DNA from: Marsupella aquatica
Lineage: Eukaryota > Marchantiophyta
Assembly (NCBI GenBank): GCA_973895155.1
Contig: OZ316893.1
Span: forward strand, 13,516,001-13,580,000
Length of the DNA: 64,000 nt
Direction of reading: 5' to 3'
The first letter of the stretch is position 1. Each line of letters begins with the position of its first letter. The translations under genes and the position numbers were made by a program. Below the pieces are notes generated by a model. The model saw only the letters and a program-made list of their open reading frames with translations, did no database searches and was not told the DNA's origin. Shown here piece after piece: positions 59,552 through 64,000 of the stretch.

Positions 59552-60220
59552 ATGGATTGGCAAGCTATAGATGCCCAAAATACGATTTGTCTTCAAGGAG
59601 AGAAGTCAAAGTGTGATGCAGAATCCAGGCCTTCCCCTCCGGCTGGGTTTGGTGTTTCTCATGAGACTGCCATGGAAGTGGTAGCCGAGCACCTACATCA
59701 GCTGGCTCCTTCAGGAATTGAGGTTATTCCGCCCGGAGCCGTAGTGCCGAAGAAGATTGAGGAAGGCACTAGTGCACGAACGGCAGCTGGACCTCGGGTT
59801 TCAATTTCACCGAATCTTCCGAATTCAAGACCACTGGCTGGGGGAAAGGGGGAAACCAAGCCACAAGACCCAAAGAACAATCATGGAAGCAAACTACACA
59901 TCGGGCTCATATGGATCCGAATTTGTCACCTCCCGAGAGAGACTTCTGGCTTAGCCGAAAGAAGCTCAAAAAGCTCGCTGTTTGACAAGGTAGCACTAGG
60001 GGTCCGGCAAATTACAAACAAATTGGAGTGCGGAGATACCCAACCTATAGACGGAAACAAAAGAGCTCCAACGCGAGACCAACTTTCGGCAAGCTCACAC
60101 CCCTGTTGTTTACAAAAGATTATATATGTTACAAATGCAAAAACATTAATGTTTACAAAATCATGTTTCAAAAACATGTGTTCAAAAATGTTCCCTCATC
60201 ACTTGTCTCGTCTAGACTGA
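59552..60220 (+). CDS. unrecognised 222-codon open frame
   Basis: Starts with a true ATG (MDWQAIDAQNTICLQ) and stays open to TAG near 60220. The first ~110 codons read like polar protein (HETAMEVVAEHLHQLAPSG, then Pro/Lys-rich sequence). After about 59880 a different frame looks more protein-like (MDPNLSPPERDFWLSRKKLK), hinting at an intron or a frameshift. A preceding open frame with MAGHSSQGTRFVADVAQG (59404-59544) might be an upstream exon. No family is recognised. It may be a lineage-specific gene, an element remnant or chance. Confidence 0.25.
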   Translation: MDWQAIDAQNTICLQGEKSKCDAESRPSPPAGFGVSHETAMEVVAEHLHQLAPSGIEVIPPGAVVPKKIEEGTSARTAAGPRVSISPNLPNSRPLAGGKGETKPQDPKNNHGSKLHIGLIWIRICHLPRETSGLAERSSKSSLFDKVALGVRQITNKLECGDTQPIDGNKRAPTRDQLSASSHPCCLQKIIYVTNAKTLMFTKSCFKNMCSKMFPHHLSRLD

Positions 60221-62444
60221 CGGACAGCTAGCTCTGATGGAGAGCTCTGCGATATATGGATCGTTTAACTAATTGCGCACGACATGATCATCTCCAGAAC
60301 TAGAAGGCTACAACCTAAGAAAGTATATGCAGCAGCAGCGTAAATAATGGCAACGATACCGAGCGGGAGATAGATCAACATAAAGGGTAGTGCGAATCCG
60401 ATGAATAGGAACGAAACTGGCCAGCTAATATCCATTGATCGAATTCTGGGTGACTTACGCAGTCGGTGGCGTGCCGAGCCTCTTCCAGGACTAACAATGG
60501 ACCGCCTGCAGCCAGCTGGGCTGCTCCAGCAGTCCAGCTGATTTTACCTTCACATTTGGTCGAAACGGAGATTACCTCAGGGCACGGAAGTCGACTTGAA
60601 ACGGAACCACATCAGCGCGCACAATCGCGATAGTGACCTCCAATTTGTGTGATTACAAGTTTATAGACGTCCGTGGAGTTTCGGAGAAAAATGTCAAAAC
60701 GTGAATCCAGAGAGTGAGAAACTTTCGATAGTGAAGTCACTCCAGGAATTTAAGATACGAACGCCAGTGCCGGCAGCGAATATCAAGGATCATTATTTAC
60801 GAACAACCAATCAACCTTCGTACTCTTGAATGAAATGAAACTGGGAACGTTTCTATGCAGGAGTGTAATGCAGCTCAACATAGTTCATCAGCTCCAGTAG
60901 CTCCACTCCTCAGCTCCACTCCGACTCACCCATCAACTGTGGCTCGACCCTGCACTTGGAGTCATTGCAATTATAGTTCAACTCCAAACCAATTCAGTCG
61001 ACAATCTTTGGGAAACTAGTGAAGATCAAGCCTCCACAGCTTTGTCGCCGACTTGCTAGGGTTGCTTCAGCGTCGACCATACGGCGTGCGTAGTCTAGTT
61101 AGGCAGCCACGACTACCAACCATACCTCCAAGCCTGCCTGCATGTTTGCAATAATGAAGCATGGGTCGAGTCGGTGCCCAATCATACACTGTCTACTGTA
61201 GTGTGATAGTGTCGATCGAATTGGAGCTGGTGAGTTGCCTGCCCGTCAAATATTCGTTCACCACTGCTGGTCTTCACCACAGTATGGTCATGAACCTGAT
61301 AGCCCCGGGCGCACGGTGGACTCCAATTTTCCTCCTATTGTTTCAAGTATAGGAGATTAGACTCGAGATTTCTCAACCGTCTAGTGGCCTCTTCCAACCC
61401 AACCTTTCAAGACTAACATTGACATTGAAAATTGAAAATTTGAAAGGTTCATTGGATTGGAAGGGGGTTCCAGGAGGGTTTCAAGAAAATTCGGATTTGG
61501 AAGAGATGGTCAAGAGGGTTGACATTGAACTCGCACCGCAGGTTGTAAACACCAAGAAGCAATCATCAATCAATCATATGGGAGAAGAGAGGACGAAAGA
61601 AGCACTCAATCAATCATAACAGAGAAGAGGAACGAACATATATAATCCACTGCCAAAACACCCAACCGGGAGACACGATCCCGTAGGCATGAGACCTAAT
61701 AGAGGAAGAGGAAAAAAGTAAAAAGGCCCGATGAAAAGGAGTTTGCAGGAGTCCAGAACGAATCTCTGGGCTCGACCCGTACTCTGAGACCAAACCCAAA
61801 TCAACTGGGGTCTCATGCAAGCCCTCCGGCGCTTCAGACAGCCTTTGTGATCGAGGCCTCACAGTGCATGGATGGACTGTCGTGGCTGGTAATCGAGAGC
61901 TTCAAGTAGTCAATTGGCAAAAAGACCAGGGCCAGATGTCCCTTCAGACAAACGAGGGAGATTTGAACACTGCAAGATGCCTGCATGCTGATTAGACTAC
62001 AATGTGCAAGTGTCGCCTCCGCCATGAATTACGGACCTGCATGCCTACGAAATAAAGTAGGCATATATTGGAAATCCCCCAAATGCCCCAGCACAGTACT
62101 CATCAGGAGACTTTGACGGACGATGACGACGAAGTGACAAGATGCAGTACAATCAGTGATCTGAAACTACTTTGGTACGAGTCGTCCCTCCAGTCCTCAA
62201 AAGTGACCCCCCTGCTTCGATTACGGCGTTCCCTGGCCGGTCAATAAAGTTTTCGGATCCCACCGAACTCCGCTATGAGCTTCGCTGACTATCTTCTGGC
62301 CCGCCACTCCTATAGTAGGCTCGGGCGCCATCTTTGGCCTGTTCATCCACGCAATTTCCAGTCTACCATCAGCGTTTCATGTTTCTGAGACTGAATGATC
62401 GATGCACCTGGCTGATTCATATTCCCCTCTCCTGTGCGCATCAA
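60221..62444. other. intergenic, nothing recognised
   Basis: Only short open frames on both strands (for example 61161-61352 and 61834-62025), none resembling a family. No array or element ends are visible. Confidence 0.4.
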
Positions 62445-62920
62445 AGGGGAAGGGGGACAGCAGAGAAGGATCATTCCCCTTCAAGTCCACAAATTAGCGC
62501 CTGATCAAAGCGCAAATCAGCAGACCAACTGTTTTTACTGCCTTGAAAGAGCAGACCAACTCTTCAGCTATGGAGACAGACGAAGGAAGGAGCATCATTC
62601 CCCTCCAAGTCCGCAAATTAGTGCCTAATCAAAGCGGAAATCAGCAGACCAACTCTTTTTTCTGCCTTGAAAGAGCAGACCAACTCTTCAGCTATGGGGA
62701 CAGATGAAGGCAGGAGCATCATTCCCCTCCAAGTCCACAAATTAGTGCCTAATCATAGCGGAAATCAGCAGACCAACTATTTGTTCTGCCTTGAAACAGC
62801 AGACCAACTCTTCAGCTATGGAGACAGAGGAAATCAGCAGCATCATTCCCCTCCAATTCCACAAAACTAGTGCCTGATCAAAGCAGAAATCAGCAGACCG
62901 ACTCATCAACTATTGAGGCA
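62445..62920. repeat. minisatellite of ~123-bp units, about four copies
   Basis: Units share AAATCAGCAGACCAACT (62514, 62638, 62762 and, with one change, 62886), CTGCCTTGAAAGAGCAGACC, AACTCTTCAGCTATGG, GACAGA.GAAGG, CATCATTCCCCTCCAAGTCC and ACAAATTAGTGCCTAATCA. Divergence is a few percent between inner copies. Confidence 0.95.
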
Positions 62921-63249
62921 GACATCGTCCAGACCACCGGCAACAATTTCTGTCGATAAAGTTGCCTTCGAGCAATCGAACGTGGTGCAACAGAACTCGA
63001 ATTGACAGTGATTTCATTTTTTCGGCCCCCAAATTTGTGCCCAAAAAGTGGTACTGGTGTGGATGACAAAATTAATAAATGGTATTGGTGTTATGCATGG
63101 TAACCCATCCGCAAGAGCTAATAATTGGATACAGTTTTTAATTACATTTCCACTAACGATTTTCCTAATTTATAATATTGTCATTGTTGTATTATAAATA
63201 TATCACAATTTTTGTATATATCTTAATTATTTTGTTAAAATTATCATCT

Positions 63250-63385
63250 TTATATGAAACCATGGCATATTTGTAAATACAAAGAATTGAAACCATGGCA
63301 TATTTATAAACACAAAGAAAATCATGGCAGTGTTATCAATTTTTAACACCTTTAGTGACAAAGTAATTAAAAGTTATAATGAGAT
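63250..63385. repeat. dispersed repeat, partner at 12.36-12.54 kb
   Basis: AAACCATGGCATATTTGTAA then ATACAAAGAA appears twice in tandem, followed by TGGCAGTGTTATCAATTTTT and AACACCTTTAGTGACAAAG. It matches the 12.36-12.54 kb block in order and orientation. Confidence 0.65.
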
Positions 63386-64000
63386 ATAATACTTGTAGGC
63401 TGGTAACCATCCCCAAGAGGTGATAGTGTGATCTAATCCAAACGGTGGTGGTGAGCCTTACCGTTATAGCCCATTATCCCCAAGTGACTATGAGTCATTG
63501 AACATTAAGCCAAAGTATATTTGTGAACAATTCAGCTCATTTTTACTTTTACATTAAGAAATTCTCATCAATCACTATCTCCCATTTGCACCTTAGTGTA
63601 TATATCTCTTTCAATTTTGAGAATCCCCAAGCCAGGGTTGGGCCAGGGTTCCATTGTTTTACCTTCGGTTAATGCCTCATAACCATGTATAAACATACAA
63701 AGAAAAACATTCACAAAGAGTTTAAGTAAGCTGCCATGGACCCTGTTTGCTGCCAAGGTCTTCCCAACTGTTCCAATCCACTTGTTGCAGTGTTACTACC
63801 ATGCATTGAGTGGGTAAAAGGGGAAAAAAAGGGGGGGGGGGGGGGGGGAAGGAAAAAGTGGTACAGAATAATGCCCAATGACAACAGCATTTTTGCAACA
63901 AACCGAAGTGTCATATAACATCACTTTTGTACCAACAACCACCCAGTAAAACAACATCACCTCCACAACCACAGTATGATCAAACAAATGACACCACCAA
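63386..64000. other. intergenic with 18-nt poly-G tract
   Basis: No gene. An uninterrupted run of 18 G at 63831-63848 lies between GGGGAAAAAAA and AAGGAAAAAG; it mirrors the 18-C run at 13582-13599 on the other strand. Confidence 0.5.

Noticed and set aside
1-64000. CRISPR arrays, operons, bacterial terminators, rRNA or tRNA genes
   Set aside because: Tandem arrays here lack the constant-repeat and unique-spacer pattern, the genes are intron-bearing eukaryotic units, and I saw no cloverleaf or rRNA sequence on reading.

Overview
The window looks like nuclear DNA of a land plant. Genes are intron-bearing and far apart, with short, mostly canonical GT-AG introns. A Ty1/copia retrotransposon is primed by the plant-type initiator-Met tRNA site, and several predicted proteins are plant families: an ERD2-like ER-lumen receptor relative, an RTNLB-type reticulon, a PII-2-like LRR protein and a plant TPR-SET protein. 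A complete intraflagellar transport gene (IFT81) says the lineage still builds flagella. Among land plants that means free-swimming sperm: mosses, liverworts, hornworts, lycophytes or ferns, or less likely cycads or Ginkgo. Short introns beside large amounts of minisatellite favour a seed-free plant; the exact clade is inference.

Layout. 1-1.99 kb: no recognisable gene. 1.99-8.04 kb: full-length copia element on the minus strand with 5-bp target duplication, about 97.5% identical LTRs and one long gag-pol frame broken by two nonsense codons. 8-17 kb: gene-poor, full of minisatellites and dispersed repeats, including a small palindromic element inserted inside a minisatellite. 18.0-20.2 kb (-): ERD2-like gene, 3 coding exons. 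22.5-27.3 kb: repeats, including a 0.9-kb degenerate array. 27.4-33.1 kb (-): IFT81, 14 coding exons that I reconstructed by phase-matched splicing. 35.7-40.1 kb (-): reticulon-like gene, 8 coding exons, with a long disordered first exon. 42.2-45.6 kb (+): single-exon TPR-SET gene. 47.6 kb (-): one ankyrin-like exon or remnant. 51.6-53.1 kb (-): intronless LRR receptor-like protein. 50.0-50.7, 54.0-55.3, 58.5-59.3 and 62.4-62.9 kb: further unrelated minisatellites, plus LTR-like and LINE-like debris.

The genes are independent eukaryotic transcription units and I see no cluster or pathway linking them. Functions represented are early secretory pathway/ER (ERD2-like, reticulon), cilium assembly (IFT81), lysine methylation (TPR-SET) and the extracellular surface (LRR). 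Coding coordinates for spliced genes run from the ATG to the stop codon; exon lists are in the evidence. UTRs could not be bounded. Several apparent long open frames begin at TTG, so I moved starts to the first in-frame ATG.
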